Origin: Alcaligenes ammonioxydans
GTDB lineage: Bacteria; Pseudomonadota; Gammaproteobacteria; Burkholderiales; Burkholderiaceae_B
Length of the DNA stretch: 64,000 nucleotides
Direction: 5' to 3'
Assembly (NCBI RefSeq): GCF_019343455.1
Contig: NZ_CP049362.1
Coordinates: 930,001 to 994,000 of the forward strand
The translations under genes were made by a program, and so were the position numbers. The notes below the pieces were generated by a model. The model did not search any database and was not told the DNA's origin. It worked only from the letters and a program-made list of their open reading frames with translations. Positions 8,997 to 16,991 of this stretch are shown here, one piece after another; position 1 is the stretch's first letter, and each line of letters begins with the position of its first letter.

Positions 8997-9398
8997 TTAG
9001 TTCCACGGGCCAGCATCGCCGCCCAGGCTGTAGCGTCCGGCACCAATCAAGCCTACGGTCAATGCGCCGATCAAGAACATGCCTTGTAGCTCCAGAACCC
9101 AGATGCCTTGGGCGTTAAAGCTGCCGATCTGGGTGCTGTGGGCCAGGAGCAAGGCAATAAGCATGTTCATGGCTACAATCAAACCGCCTGCACGAGCATA
9201 AAAACCCAGGATCATCAGGACAGGAGCAATCACTTCGCCTATGTACACGCCCCAGGCCAGAAAGCCGGGCATATTATTGGCGATCAGCATTTTTTCGATG
9301 CCTCCAATGCCATAACGTATCTTGGCAACGCCGTGCAGCAGGATCAGTACACCGACCGTGACACGCAGCAAGAGTTTTCCAAGGTCATCGCGAGACAT
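8997..9398 (-). CDS. DoxX-family membrane protein
   Basis: 133-residue integral membrane protein of the DoxX family (YphA/DoxX type). Four hydrophobic segments are visible: LLLRVTVGVLILLHG, near 45-65, AGGLIVAMNMLIALLLA, and ELQGMFLIGALTVGLIGAG, with the family's G-x-x-K-I-R start region. The start at 9398 has GGAG eight bases upstream; the longer open frame lacks a ribosome-binding site and would break the usual DoxX N-terminus. Some DoxX members act with thiosulfate oxidation or redox stress complexes; no partner is visible here, so the function is open. Confidence 0.85.
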   Translation of the reverse strand: MSRDDLGKLLLRVTVGVLILLHGVAKIRYGIGGIEKMLIANNMPGFLAWGVYIGEVIAPVLMILGFYARAGGLIVAMNMLIALLLAHSTQIGSFNAQGIWVLELQGMFLIGALTVGLIGAGRYSLGGDAGPWN

Positions 9399-9481
9399 AG
9401 AGACGCTCCATTCATGTTGTGGGACAGCAAGGTGCGTTATTGTAGAAGACCGGGTTCTTAAAAGTATGACGGAGCATTTAC

Positions 9482-10207
9482 ATGACACAAAAGCAGGCTG
9501 TCGCAGCAGAACTGGCCCCCAGCGGGGTTTTGCGTGTTGCCATGAATTACGGCAATCCCGTCCTGGCCCAGCGCGGTGCCCATGAGCAGTCCCCTAAAGG
9601 TGTTTCAGCGGATCTGGCTCGCAGTGTGGCTCAGGAGCTGGGCCTGCCGGTGCAGTTCCATGGCTATGATGCAGCCCAGGCCGTGGTTGAGGCGGTGTAC
9701 CGTGACGAGTGGGATCTGGCCTTTCTGGCGATTGATCCCAAGCGTGCGGAGAAGATCCGCTTTAGCGAGGCTTATGTGCATATTGAAGGCACGTATCTGG
9801 TACGCGAGGAGTCTGCCTTTCAGACCGTGGACCAGCTGGATCGGCAGGGCGTGTGCATTGCGGTGGGCAAAGGCGCAGCCTACGACCTGTTTCTGAGCCG
9901 ACATTTGAACCACGCAGATCTGGTGCGGGCGACAACCTCTGCCGATGCGATTGATCTGTTTGTGGAGCAGGAGCTGGATGCCGCTGCCGGTGTGCGTCAG
10001 CCTCTGGAGCGCTATGCGCGTTCCCGCAGCGGTTTGCGTGTATTGCCTGATAGTTTCACCGTGATTCGTCAGGCCATGGCGGTGCCATCGGAACGTACGC
10101 TGGCCCATGCCTGGATCGAGGCTTTTATTGCCCGGCAGAAAAAAGAAGGGATGGTGGCGCAGTTTCTGGCGGACAGTGGTCAGGCCAACGTCACCGTGCC
10201 GGAGTAG
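9482..10207 (+). CDS. Solute-binding protein family 3 (SBP_bac_3) domain protein without signal peptide
   Basis: 241 residues with the fold of amino-acid-type periplasmic binding proteins: an N-terminal strand GVLRVAMNYGNP, the segment WDLAFLAIDPKRAEKIRFSEAYVHIEGTYLV typical of family 3, and KGAAYDLFLSRHL further on. There is no signal peptide or lipobox. The ATG has ACGGAG about eight bases upstream and no upstream in-frame start fits an export signal, so the protein appears cytoplasmic. No transporter genes are adjacent. It may be an intracellular ligand-binding or enzyme-like protein (cyclohexadienyl dehydratase-type relatives share this fold, but those are normally exported). It converges on the LysR gene with a 17-base overlap. 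Confidence 0.75.
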   Translation: MTQKQAVAAELAPSGVLRVAMNYGNPVLAQRGAHEQSPKGVSADLARSVAQELGLPVQFHGYDAAQAVVEAVYRDEWDLAFLAIDPKRAEKIRFSEAYVHIEGTYLVREESAFQTVDQLDRQGVCIAVGKGAAYDLFLSRHLNHADLVRATTSADAIDLFVEQELDAAAGVRQPLERYARSRSGLRVLPDSFTVIRQAMAVPSERTLAHAWIEAFIARQKKEGMVAQFLADSGQANVTVPE

Positions 10208-11096
10208 GGTGAAGGCGGGTGTGGAGCGCGTTTTGCAGCGCCTGCCTGAACAGGGCTTGAGCCTTGCCGGCTTCCTGACCCTTGGCTTGCAGCAGATAAA
10301 TGGGCAAGTCCAGGCCATTGCTGCCCGTTGAAAACTGGATTCGTGCCAAACGCCCAGACTTCAATGAGGGACCCAGGCACGACAAGGGAAGATTAGCCCA
10401 TCCCAGCCCCCGTTCCACCAGTTCCAGTGTCATGGCCAAACTATCCGTTTTCCATTGACGAAGGCTGAGCATGGATCGGTCTTTGCCGGTGTCGTTCTGC
10501 GGGCTGCTGATCACGATTTGTCTGTGGGCTTTCAACTCTTCCAGCGGGCGGGGGCCATTTTGCAGCAGGGGATGGCCGGGCGCAGCCACTGCGCTGATCG
10601 TTTCGGTCCACAGGGACTGAACAATTCCCACACTTTCCAGCTCCAGTCCGCCATAGGCAATGCACAAGTCCAGCTCGCGTTTTTTCAAGGCCTCGATCAA
10701 GGTGTCTTGCGCTGCCGTTCGCAGTTCGATGTCCAGGCCGGGATAGTGTTGCTCCAGAGCTTGCAGGGCGGTCAACGCGGGCTTGGGGTCGACATCACAG
10801 ACCAGGCCCAGGCGCAAATAGCTTTCCAGACCTCCCGACAGTTCCTGCAGGTGAAGGCGTAAGGCCTGAAGGCGGCTGGCGATCAGTCTGGCATCGGGCA
10901 GCATGGCCAGCAGCTCGGCGGTGGGGACGGGTTCTCGACGGCTGCGATCAAACAGGGTCAGGTCCAGCTCTGCCTCCAGATTGGCGATGGCCATACTGAC
11001 GGCGGACTGGGTGCGCCGCAACGTCCGTGCCGCTGCGGAGAAAGAACCGTGCTCCACCACGGCTAACAACAGTTCAAGATGGTCACTGGTAAGCAT
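10191..11096 (-). CDS. LysR-family transcriptional regulator, divergent from PACE efflux gene
   Basis: 301-residue LysR regulator. The N-terminal winged helix-turn-helix (about 1-60: LLLAVVEHGSFSAAARTLRR, QSAVSMAIANLEAELDLTLF) is followed by a LysR substrate-binding domain (about 88-290). The start lies about 97 bases from the divergent PACE transporter start, the classic arrangement for a LysR protein controlling its neighbour. The LysR regulator AceR controls the PACE pump aceI in Acinetobacter, so the same relation is plausible here; the ligand is unknown. Confidence 0.9.
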   Translation of the reverse strand: MLTSDHLELLLAVVEHGSFSAAARTLRRTQSAVSMAIANLEAELDLTLFDRSRREPVPTAELLAMLPDARLIASRLQALRLHLQELSGGLESYLRLGLVCDVDPKPALTALQALEQHYPGLDIELRTAAQDTLIEALKKRELDLCIAYGGLELESVGIVQSLWTETISAVAAPGHPLLQNGPRPLEELKAHRQIVISSPQNDTGKDRSMLSLRQWKTDSLAMTLELVERGLGWANLPLSCLGPSLKSGRLARIQFSTGSNGLDLPIYLLQAKGQEAGKAQALFRQALQNALHTRLHPTPAR

Positions 11097-11193
11097 GGCT
11101 AAATCATCAGAAAAATTGATGGAATCTGACTTTTTCTAAAAGCTGTACTGCGGATAATCATGCTTTCTACGGTTTTAAGCAAGGATGTGTATC

Positions 11194-11634
11194 GTGCAGG
11201 GATGGAAAAGAAGAGTGGTGTATATCGGCCTGTTTGAATTGCTGGGCATGATGGTAGCGGCGACGGTCCTGGCTCAGTTAAGCGGCGCGGGGCCCATGCA
11301 AAGCGGTGTGCTTTCGTTCATGATCAGCACTTGCGCGGTAACGGTAAACCTGTTCTACAACATGATGTTTGAGGCCTGGGAGCGTCGTCGCCATATACAG
11401 GCTCGTACGTTCTGGCACCGGGTAGTGCATGTGGCCGGTTTCCAGCTTGTGCTGGTGTCCTTGCTGATCCCCTTAATCGCCTGGTGGCTGGATATCAGCT
11501 TGTGGAAGGCGTTTTTAATGGAGGCGGTATTGCTGGCGTTCTTTCCGCTGTTTGCCTTTTTCTATAACTGGGCATTTGATTGTATTTTTGGTCTGCCCGA
11601 TTCGGTCGGCCTGAGCCCCAGCCAGACCCGCTAA
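11194..11634 (+). CDS. PACE-family (AceI-like) multidrug/biocide efflux transporter
   Basis: 146-residue inner-membrane protein with four helices made of two tandem bacterial transmembrane pair domains. Family motifs are visible: RVVYIGLFELLG (motif 1A with the membrane Glu), NLFYNMMFEAWE (1B), RVVHVAGFQLVL (2A, where the usual FE is FQ), and FFYNWAFDCIFG (2B). PACE proteins export chlorhexidine, polyamines and other cations using the proton gradient. The GTG at 11194 is chosen because AAGGA lies eight bases upstream and family members typically begin MQGxKRR; an ATG at 11185 overlaps that element. A terminator follows. Confidence 0.85.
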   Translation: MQGWKRRVVYIGLFELLGMMVAATVLAQLSGAGPMQSGVLSFMISTCAVTVNLFYNMMFEAWERRRHIQARTFWHRVVHVAGFQLVLVSLLIPLIAWWLDISLWKAFLMEAVLLAFFPLFAFFYNWAFDCIFGLPDSVGLSPSQTR

Positions 11635-11694
11635 GGACAAAAAGCTCCTATCCCCGTGGTTAAGGTGGGGCAAGGCTTAAGAGAACCAAAACAA

Positions 11695-11734
11695 AAAGGC
11701 CTTGCAGATTGCTCTGCAAGGCCTTTGAATTTTT

Positions 11735-11735
<1 letters not shown>
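11695..11735. terminator. Strong bidirectional terminator between PACE gene and tRNA-Pro
   Basis: Fourteen-base perfect stem (AAAGGCCTTGCAGA and complement) with a four-base loop. T-rich tracts lie on both sides, so it serves the + strand PACE gene and the minus-strand tRNA. Confidence 0.9.
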
Positions 11736-11811
<76 letters not shown>

Positions 11812-11940
11812 ACTAAGAAAAAAATTATAGCGTGTGAGAGTGAACTTGGCAAGCAAATGAGTTCTGAGTACGTAAGAAACCAAGGGTGACAGGGGGTCAG
11901 TGAACCTTGAGTGCGGTAAACGTATGTTTCTATTGAGGGA

Positions 11941-11967
11941 TTAACTATTTTAGGTGCTTATAGTTAA
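11941..11967. promoter_or_regulatory. Inverted repeat upstream of amine oxidase operon
   Basis: Perfect arms TTAACTAT and ATAGTTAA separated by 11 bases, about 130 bases before the amine oxidase ATG, in an AT-rich stretch. The size fits a dimeric regulator site; the binding protein is unknown. Confidence 0.35.
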
Positions 11968-12095
11968 GTGGCAATTTGATAACAAAGCAAGGTGTTCTTT
12001 GTTGTTTTCCATAGGGGCAGCATTCATGCACCGGGGGTAGATAAAAAAGTTGGGGGTGAATGCTGCTCATCATTTTTCCAAGAGGAGAACGCACG

Positions 12096-13724
12096 ATGAG
12101 CCAAGTTTCACAGGGTGGGAGACTGACACGACGACACTTTCTGACCATGGTTGGGTACGCTGCGGGTGGCGCAGCGATGTATCAAGCCATGATGCGCCTG
12201 GGGCATGCCGCAGAGGGTAGTTATGACGGGCCGATTCGCCTGGAGGGTAAACCCAGGCCCGGGACCTCTGTCGTCATTCTGGGAGCGGGTCTGGCCGGTA
12301 TGGTGGCCGCGTTAGAGCTGCGCAATGCCGGCTATCAGGTCAAGATTCTGGAATATCGCCACAAGGTCGGGGGACGCAACTGGACCTTGCACGGTGGGGA
12401 CAGCTATACCGAGTTGGGGGGCGCCAGGCAGGATGTCAAGTTCGACAAGGATCAGTACATCAACCCTGGTCCGTGGCGCATACCCTTCCATCACCGGGCC
12501 TTGCTGGACTACTGCAAGCGGCTCAAGGTCAAGCTGGAGCCGTTTATCCAGTACAACTACAACGCTTATCTGCATAGCAAAGACCACTTCAATGGCAAGC
12601 CCCAGCGCTTTCGCCACATTCATGCAGATTTTCAGGGGCAGGTCTCCGAGCTTTTGTCCAAAGCCATCCATACCCACTTGCTGGATGCCCCCTTGTCCAC
12701 AGAGGATCAGGAGAAATTGCTGGAAGCCTTGCGGAGCTGGGGCGCGTTGGACAAGAACATGGCGTATGTGAAAGGCCATACCAGTTCCGAGGTACGTGGT
12801 TTCGAGCGTGATCCGGGAGGTGGCCTGCATGCTCAACCCGAGTTTTCCGAACCGTTGAAGCTGGCTGATATTGTGCGCTCCAGCGTTTGGCACAATATGG
12901 GTATTCATGATTTGTACGAGTTCCAGCAGACCATGTTTCAGCCGGTCGGCGGCATGGATCAGATTGGCGCTGCGTTTGGTAACGAGCTGGAGGGGCTATT
13001 TACGTTTAATGCCAAGGTCACGGCCATCAAACAGAACGATGGCAAGGTGACGGTCGGCTACAAGGATCAAATCACGGGCCGTGAGCACACCGAAATGGCC
13101 GACTGGTGTGTCTGCACGATTCCCTTATCCATCCTCAGCCAGATTGATCTGGATGCCAGCAAGGCACTGCATGCTGCCATCGATGCCGTCCCTTATGCCC
13201 CTTCAGTCAAGGTCGGACTGCAGTTCAAACGCCGTTTCTGGGAGGATGACGAAGCGATTTATGGAGGTATCAGCTACACCGATTTGCCGATTACACAGAT
13301 TTCCTACCCGAGCGCGGGCATGATGGCGGGCGGAAAAGGTGTTTTGCTGGGCGGTTACATGTTCGGGCCCAGCGCGGTGGAGTGGACGTCGCTCAGTCCG
13401 GAGGATCGGATCAGGAAAGCCGTGGAGTATGGCGCGCAGATTCATCCTCAGTACAAGGACGAGTTCGAGAGCGGGGTGGCCGTAGCCTGGCACCGCGTAC
13501 CCTGGACACTGGGTTGCTACGGCATGTGGACGGATCAGACACGGGCTGCTCATTACGAGAACCTGTGCCAGATTGATGGTCGCCTGGTCCTGGCCGGTGA
13601 GCACGCCTCTTATGTCAACGCCTGGCAGGAAGGGGCCGTGCTGTCGGCCCTCAATGCTATTACCCGCCTGCACAGTCGGATTGTGGGCGAGCAACACGCT
13701 GATTCCCAAGGAGGGCAGTCATGA
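12096..13724 (+). CDS. Tat-exported FAD-dependent amine oxidase/dehydrogenase
   Basis: 542-residue flavoprotein of the monoamine oxidase family. Residues 9-17 (RLTRRHFLT) are a twin-arginine export signal followed by a hydrophobic Ala/Gly stretch, so the folded enzyme is predicted to go to the periplasm. The FAD fold is visible as GAGLAG (63-68), E86, and GGR (92-94). The C-terminal GEHASYVNAWQEGA is the flavin-proximal motif of L-amino-acid and amine oxidases. The start at 12096 has AGGAG eight bases upstream. Its stop overlaps the cytochrome c start by four bases, so electrons may pass to cytochrome c instead of oxygen, as described for the nicotine enzyme NicA2 with CycN. The substrate is unknown. 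Confidence 0.85.
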   Translation: MSQVSQGGRLTRRHFLTMVGYAAGGAAMYQAMMRLGHAAEGSYDGPIRLEGKPRPGTSVVILGAGLAGMVAALELRNAGYQVKILEYRHKVGGRNWTLHGGDSYTELGGARQDVKFDKDQYINPGPWRIPFHHRALLDYCKRLKVKLEPFIQYNYNAYLHSKDHFNGKPQRFRHIHADFQGQVSELLSKAIHTHLLDAPLSTEDQEKLLEALRSWGALDKNMAYVKGHTSSEVRGFERDPGGGLHAQPEFSEPLKLADIVRSSVWHNMGIHDLYEFQQTMFQPVGGMDQIGAAFGNELEGLFTFNAKVTAIKQNDGKVTVGYKDQITGREHTEMADWCVCTIPLSILSQIDLDASKALHAAIDAVPYAPSVKVGLQFKRRFWEDDEAIYGGISYTDLPITQISYPSAGMMAGGKGVLLGGYMFGPSAVEWTSLSPEDRIRKAVEYGAQIHPQYKDEFESGVAVAWHRVPWTLGCYGMWTDQTRAAHYENLCQIDGRLVLAGEHASYVNAWQEGAVLSALNAITRLHSRIVGEQHADSQGGQS

Positions 13725-14137
13725 TGATACGAGCACTCACGGTTTTTCTGGCTTGGGGGCTGATGAGCGCCAGTCATGCTGATACGGCAGTAGTGGGGGG
13801 CGATAAAGTGGTATTTACCCAGACTAGCGGTCAGGAAATTTATGAGCAAGTGTGTGCTTCCTGCCATATGATCGATGGCAAGGGCGCTCAGGGGGCCGGA
13901 ATTTATCCGTCTTTGTCCCAGAACCCGAAACTGGGCGCACCTGCCTATGTGGTGTTTATGGTGAACCAGGGTAACAAGGGTATGCCTGGTTTTGGTGGTG
14001 TGCTCAATGACGAGCAGATAGCCCAGGTCGTCAATTACGTGCGCTCCCATTTGGGTAACGAGTTCAATGACACGGTCACGGCCAAGGAGGTGGCCGCGCA
14101 GCGCCCCAAGGAGCATCAGTATTTCGACCTGAACTAA
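13721..14137 (+). CDS. Periplasmic c-type cytochrome coupled to the amine oxidase
   Basis: 138-residue monohaem class I cytochrome c. A signal peptide (residues 1-20) is followed by the haem site C45-A-S-C48-H49 and a likely axial methionine M88 in GNKGMPGFGG; the last helix is DEQIAQVVNYVRSH. The ATG overlaps the amine oxidase stop (ATGA), which argues for stoichiometric production and direct electron transfer from the flavoenzyme to the respiratory chain. DUF421 follows after six bases. Confidence 0.92.
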   Translation: MMIRALTVFLAWGLMSASHADTAVVGGDKVVFTQTSGQEIYEQVCASCHMIDGKGAQGAGIYPSLSQNPKLGAPAYVVFMVNQGNKGMPGFGGVLNDEQIAQVVNYVRSHLGNEFNDTVTAKEVAAQRPKEHQYFDLN

Positions 14138-14143
14138 ATATGG

Positions 14144-14665
14144 ATGGTTGACGCTATGCAGGCGATGGGTTGGAGCACGGTCTTTGCTGTGGAAATCCCC
14201 GTGATGGAGTCGGTGTTGCGGGGCACCGTGGTTTATTTCGTTCTGTTTATTCTGCTGCGCCTGGCGGGGCGGCGTGAGCTGGGGTCGTTAGGCGTTGCCG
14301 ATCTGCTCATACTTTTGTTGATTGCCGATGCCAGCGGCAATGCCATGACGGGAGGCAGCAACTCCTTGACTGACGGCTTGCTGGTGGCGGCGACGATTGT
14401 AGGGTGGGGGTTTGTGGTCGATTGGCTGATGTATCAGTTTCCCGCGCTCAACAAGCTGGTTACACCCCGCAAAGTGTGTGTGGTCAGGGATGGGCAGTAC
14501 CAGTGGCGGAATATGCGTCGGGAGTTTGTGACCCGCGACGAGATTCTCAGTGAAATGCGGCTGGCTGGCATCAAATCGCTCGATGAGGTCTGCGCCGCGT
14601 ACATTGAGCCCAATGGCAAACTCAGTTTCTTGAAGGCGGAGCCAACTGAGACGGGTCCAGGGTAA
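14144..14665 (+). CDS. DUF421 (YetF-like) membrane protein
   Basis: 173 residues. Three N-terminal membrane segments (about 20-40, 50-66 and 80-102) are followed by a cytoplasmic domain with the family motifs LLRLAGRRELGSLGVADLL and RREFVTRDEILSEMRLAGI ... VCAAYIEPNGKLSF. The C-terminal part matches the YetF/DUF421 domain. The molecular role of the family is not known. It is the last gene of the amine oxidase-cytochrome c cluster, six bases after the cytochrome, followed by a terminator. No clear ribosome-binding site is seen; an ATG five codons later is an alternative. Confidence 0.8.
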   Translation: MVDAMQAMGWSTVFAVEIPVMESVLRGTVVYFVLFILLRLAGRRELGSLGVADLLILLLIADASGNAMTGGSNSLTDGLLVAATIVGWGFVVDWLMYQFPALNKLVTPRKVCVVRDGQYQWRNMRREFVTRDEILSEMRLAGIKSLDEVCAAYIEPNGKLSFLKAEPTETGPG

Positions 14666-14686
14666 AAGCCAAGGGCCGCAGGCAAT

Positions 14687-14716
14687 AAAAAAGCACCGTT
14701 AAACGGTGCTTTTTTA
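14687..14716. terminator. Bidirectional terminator between DUF421 gene and tRNA-Pro copy B
   Basis: AAGCACCGT pairs with ACGGTGCTT around a tiny loop, with A-run and T-run flanks, so it can serve both the + strand operon and the minus-strand tRNA. Confidence 0.88.
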
Positions 14717-14722
14717 AAATAG

Positions 14723-14799
<77 letters not shown>

Positions 14800-14858
14800 A
14801 CTAAAGACAAGCATGATAGAACGAATAGCGGAGACGGTCAAGCCCCTGCTGGCAATTT

Positions 14859-16748
14859 TCAGCGTTTTTGCAGATGGGGCAAGGTGTAGGCTTGGGCGTG
14901 ATACGCCCAACTGGGCCACAGCACATGGGCCAGGGCTTCTCGGGCCAATGTCTCATCAATCTGTTCCAGCGCTTCGTACTTGTCGGGTGCAGTATAGCGA
15001 TATTGGCAAGGAGGCAGATGGGGCATCAGCACGGTCAGAATGTCGCCTTTCAGATAGCCGTAGTTCTCGAAGTACTGCATCATGGCCCGGTCGCACTCTT
15101 GACGGGTCAGGTCGCGTCCGATCATGGGGTGCTCACTGTCAATACCCATTAAAGACAGCAGGGTGGGAGCCAGATCGATCTGGCTGATAATGCGTTCGTC
15201 CTGGCGCTGGGGAACGCCGCCACCCAGAATCAGGGCAGGAATATGAAAATGACGCAAAGGCACCAGGTTGGCGCCGCCTACGCGAGAGTCATGATCGGCA
15301 ACAATGAGAAATACCGTATTGTCCCAATAGTCTGATTCGCGCGCCTTGTTAAAGAAGTCGCCAATGGCCCAGTCGGCGTACCTTACGGTATTTTCGACGG
15401 TCGCGGGATCTCCCTCTACCGGAAAGCGCCCCGCGGGGTATTCCCAAGGTGAGTGGTTGCTGACGGAAAAGGCCAGTGTCAAGGTAGGCTGCTCCTTGTC
15501 CTGACTGAGCAGCTCGTGCAGCTTGTTGAACATGTCCTCGTCGCTGGCGCCCCAGGTGCCTACAAACTCAGGAGACTCGAAGCTGGATTGCTCATACAGC
15601 TCATCAAAGCCGTTACCCAGAAAAAAGCTCTTCATATTGTCGAAGTGAGCTTCGCCACCATAGATGAAGCGCGAGCGGTAGTTGTGTTCCTTGAGCAATT
15701 GGGCCAAGGTAAAAAAGCGGGTTTGCGAGCCGGGCAGGCGTAAGACCGCATCGGCCACCGTAGGGGGGAAACCGGCTGACACGGCTTCCAGGCCGCGTAC
15801 TGAGCGAGTCCCGGTGGCATAGGCACGTCGAAAGTTCCAGCCCGTTTGTGCCAGCTTGTCCAGTTCGGGCGTCAGATTGGCCCCGCCCAGATTGCCGACA
15901 TACTGGGCTCCAAGGCTTTCCTCCACAATCAGGACCAGATTAGGTTTGCGTGAGCGGGTTTGGCTGGGCGTTTGACGATGCAGCGTGGGCAGGCTCTCGG
16001 GGCCGACCGGCAAGGCAGCCGCATCACACACGATCTGGTTGATTTCTGCTGGGTCCATGCCGCCGTAAATATCCTCGGCAGAACGCTCGTTTTTCATGCT
16101 GTAGATAGCGTAGGCCACGTTGTACAGTGAATTGAGTGGCAGCGTGTTGAGCATGCTGTCGCTGCTCCAGGCTACCGAGGAAGGGTTGATGGGGCGGTGC
16201 GCTAAGGTACCGCGTATGGCCAGCGCGCACAGGGCGGCTCCCACCAGCATCCAGATGGGGCGCAGCCACCAGCTCATTACCGGATCGGGGGATACCTGCC
16301 CGAAGATGGCCCAGCCTGAATACACAATCAGGCCCAGTCCGATCAGGGCGATGCCGATCATCAGTCGGTAGCCTTTCCACAGCATGCCCACCACTTCCTG
16401 CGGGTGCTTCAGATAGTCCACATACAGCCGGTTGGGGCGTGTGTCGTACTCAATGATGAACTGGGGCGTGGACACTTCCAGCAAGGTCAACAGGAACCAG
16501 GCGAAGGTAAACCAGACGGCGGCGACCGTCGTCATGAGCGGATAGTGTCCCACCCAGGGAGCCAGCAAGACCACGGGGGCGCTCAGGGCGGCAATCATCA
16601 GGGCATCAATGCGCAGGCCGCCAATCAGGATAGGCAGCAGGCCACCGGCTTGGCGTACACGTGGCCATTGCCACAATGCGAAGGCCAGCCGAAAGGCGGT
16701 CAGCAAGATCAGGGCTGAGGGAACAAATACATAAACTAGATGGCGCAT
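14859..16748 (-). CDS. LTA-synthase-like sulfatase-fold phosphotransferase
   Basis: 629-residue inner-membrane protein. Five N-terminal membrane helices (up to about residue 190) precede an extracytoplasmic alkaline-phosphatase/sulfatase-fold domain (about 250-570). Metal and nucleophile elements are visible: NLVLIVEESLG, the likely nucleophile threonine in YATGTRSVRGLEAV, and ADHDSR. This architecture is shared by lipoteichoic acid synthases and gram-negative phosphoglycerol or phosphoethanolamine transferases; in a betaproteobacterium a role in modifying periplasmic glucans or envelope glycans is the more likely one. The ATG at 16748 has AGGA upstream; an in-frame ATG at 16799 lacks one. 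Confidence 0.8.
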   Translation of the reverse strand: MRHLVYVFVPSALILLTAFRLAFALWQWPRVRQAGGLLPILIGGLRIDALMIAALSAPVVLLAPWVGHYPLMTTVAAVWFTFAWFLLTLLEVSTPQFIIEYDTRPNRLYVDYLKHPQEVVGMLWKGYRLMIGIALIGLGLIVYSGWAIFGQVSPDPVMSWWLRPIWMLVGAALCALAIRGTLAHRPINPSSVAWSSDSMLNTLPLNSLYNVAYAIYSMKNERSAEDIYGGMDPAEINQIVCDAAALPVGPESLPTLHRQTPSQTRSRKPNLVLIVEESLGAQYVGNLGGANLTPELDKLAQTGWNFRRAYATGTRSVRGLEAVSAGFPPTVADAVLRLPGSQTRFFTLAQLLKEHNYRSRFIYGGEAHFDNMKSFFLGNGFDELYEQSSFESPEFVGTWGASDEDMFNKLHELLSQDKEQPTLTLAFSVSNHSPWEYPAGRFPVEGDPATVENTVRYADWAIGDFFNKARESDYWDNTVFLIVADHDSRVGGANLVPLRHFHIPALILGGGVPQRQDERIISQIDLAPTLLSLMGIDSEHPMIGRDLTRQECDRAMMQYFENYGYLKGDILTVLMPHLPPCQYRYTAPDKYEALEQIDETLAREALAHVLWPSWAYHAQAYTLPHLQKR

Positions 16749-16904
16749 AAGAGTGGGGTCCTGAATCGACCTGAGAGCCACAGGTGGCGGCACGGGCATC
16801 GAATTGCACGATTGTATGTCAGTTTGCCAGGCAAGCCATGGGGTGGCGGGGCTTCATACCCTTAACGGCAGGGGACGGTGCCTGTGTGACTGGGGCGTGC
16901 CAGA

Positions 16905-16940
16905 CAAAAAAAAGCAGCTCGCCGGAACGGACAAGCTGCT
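16905..16940 (-). terminator. Terminator of the indolepyruvate oxidoreductase gene
   Basis: On the minus strand AGCAGCT pairs with AGCTGCT around a 14-base loop and is followed by eight T residues. Confidence 0.8.
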
Positions 16941-16991
16941 GTCAAGGAGGAGACAAGAGAGCCGGCCCCGCGCTCAGGGCCGGCTGCGGGT

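Noticed and set aside
12060..12095. Upstream ATG extending the amine oxidase by 12 codons
   Set aside because: The later ATG at 12096 has AGGAG at proper distance and places the twin-arginine motif normally.
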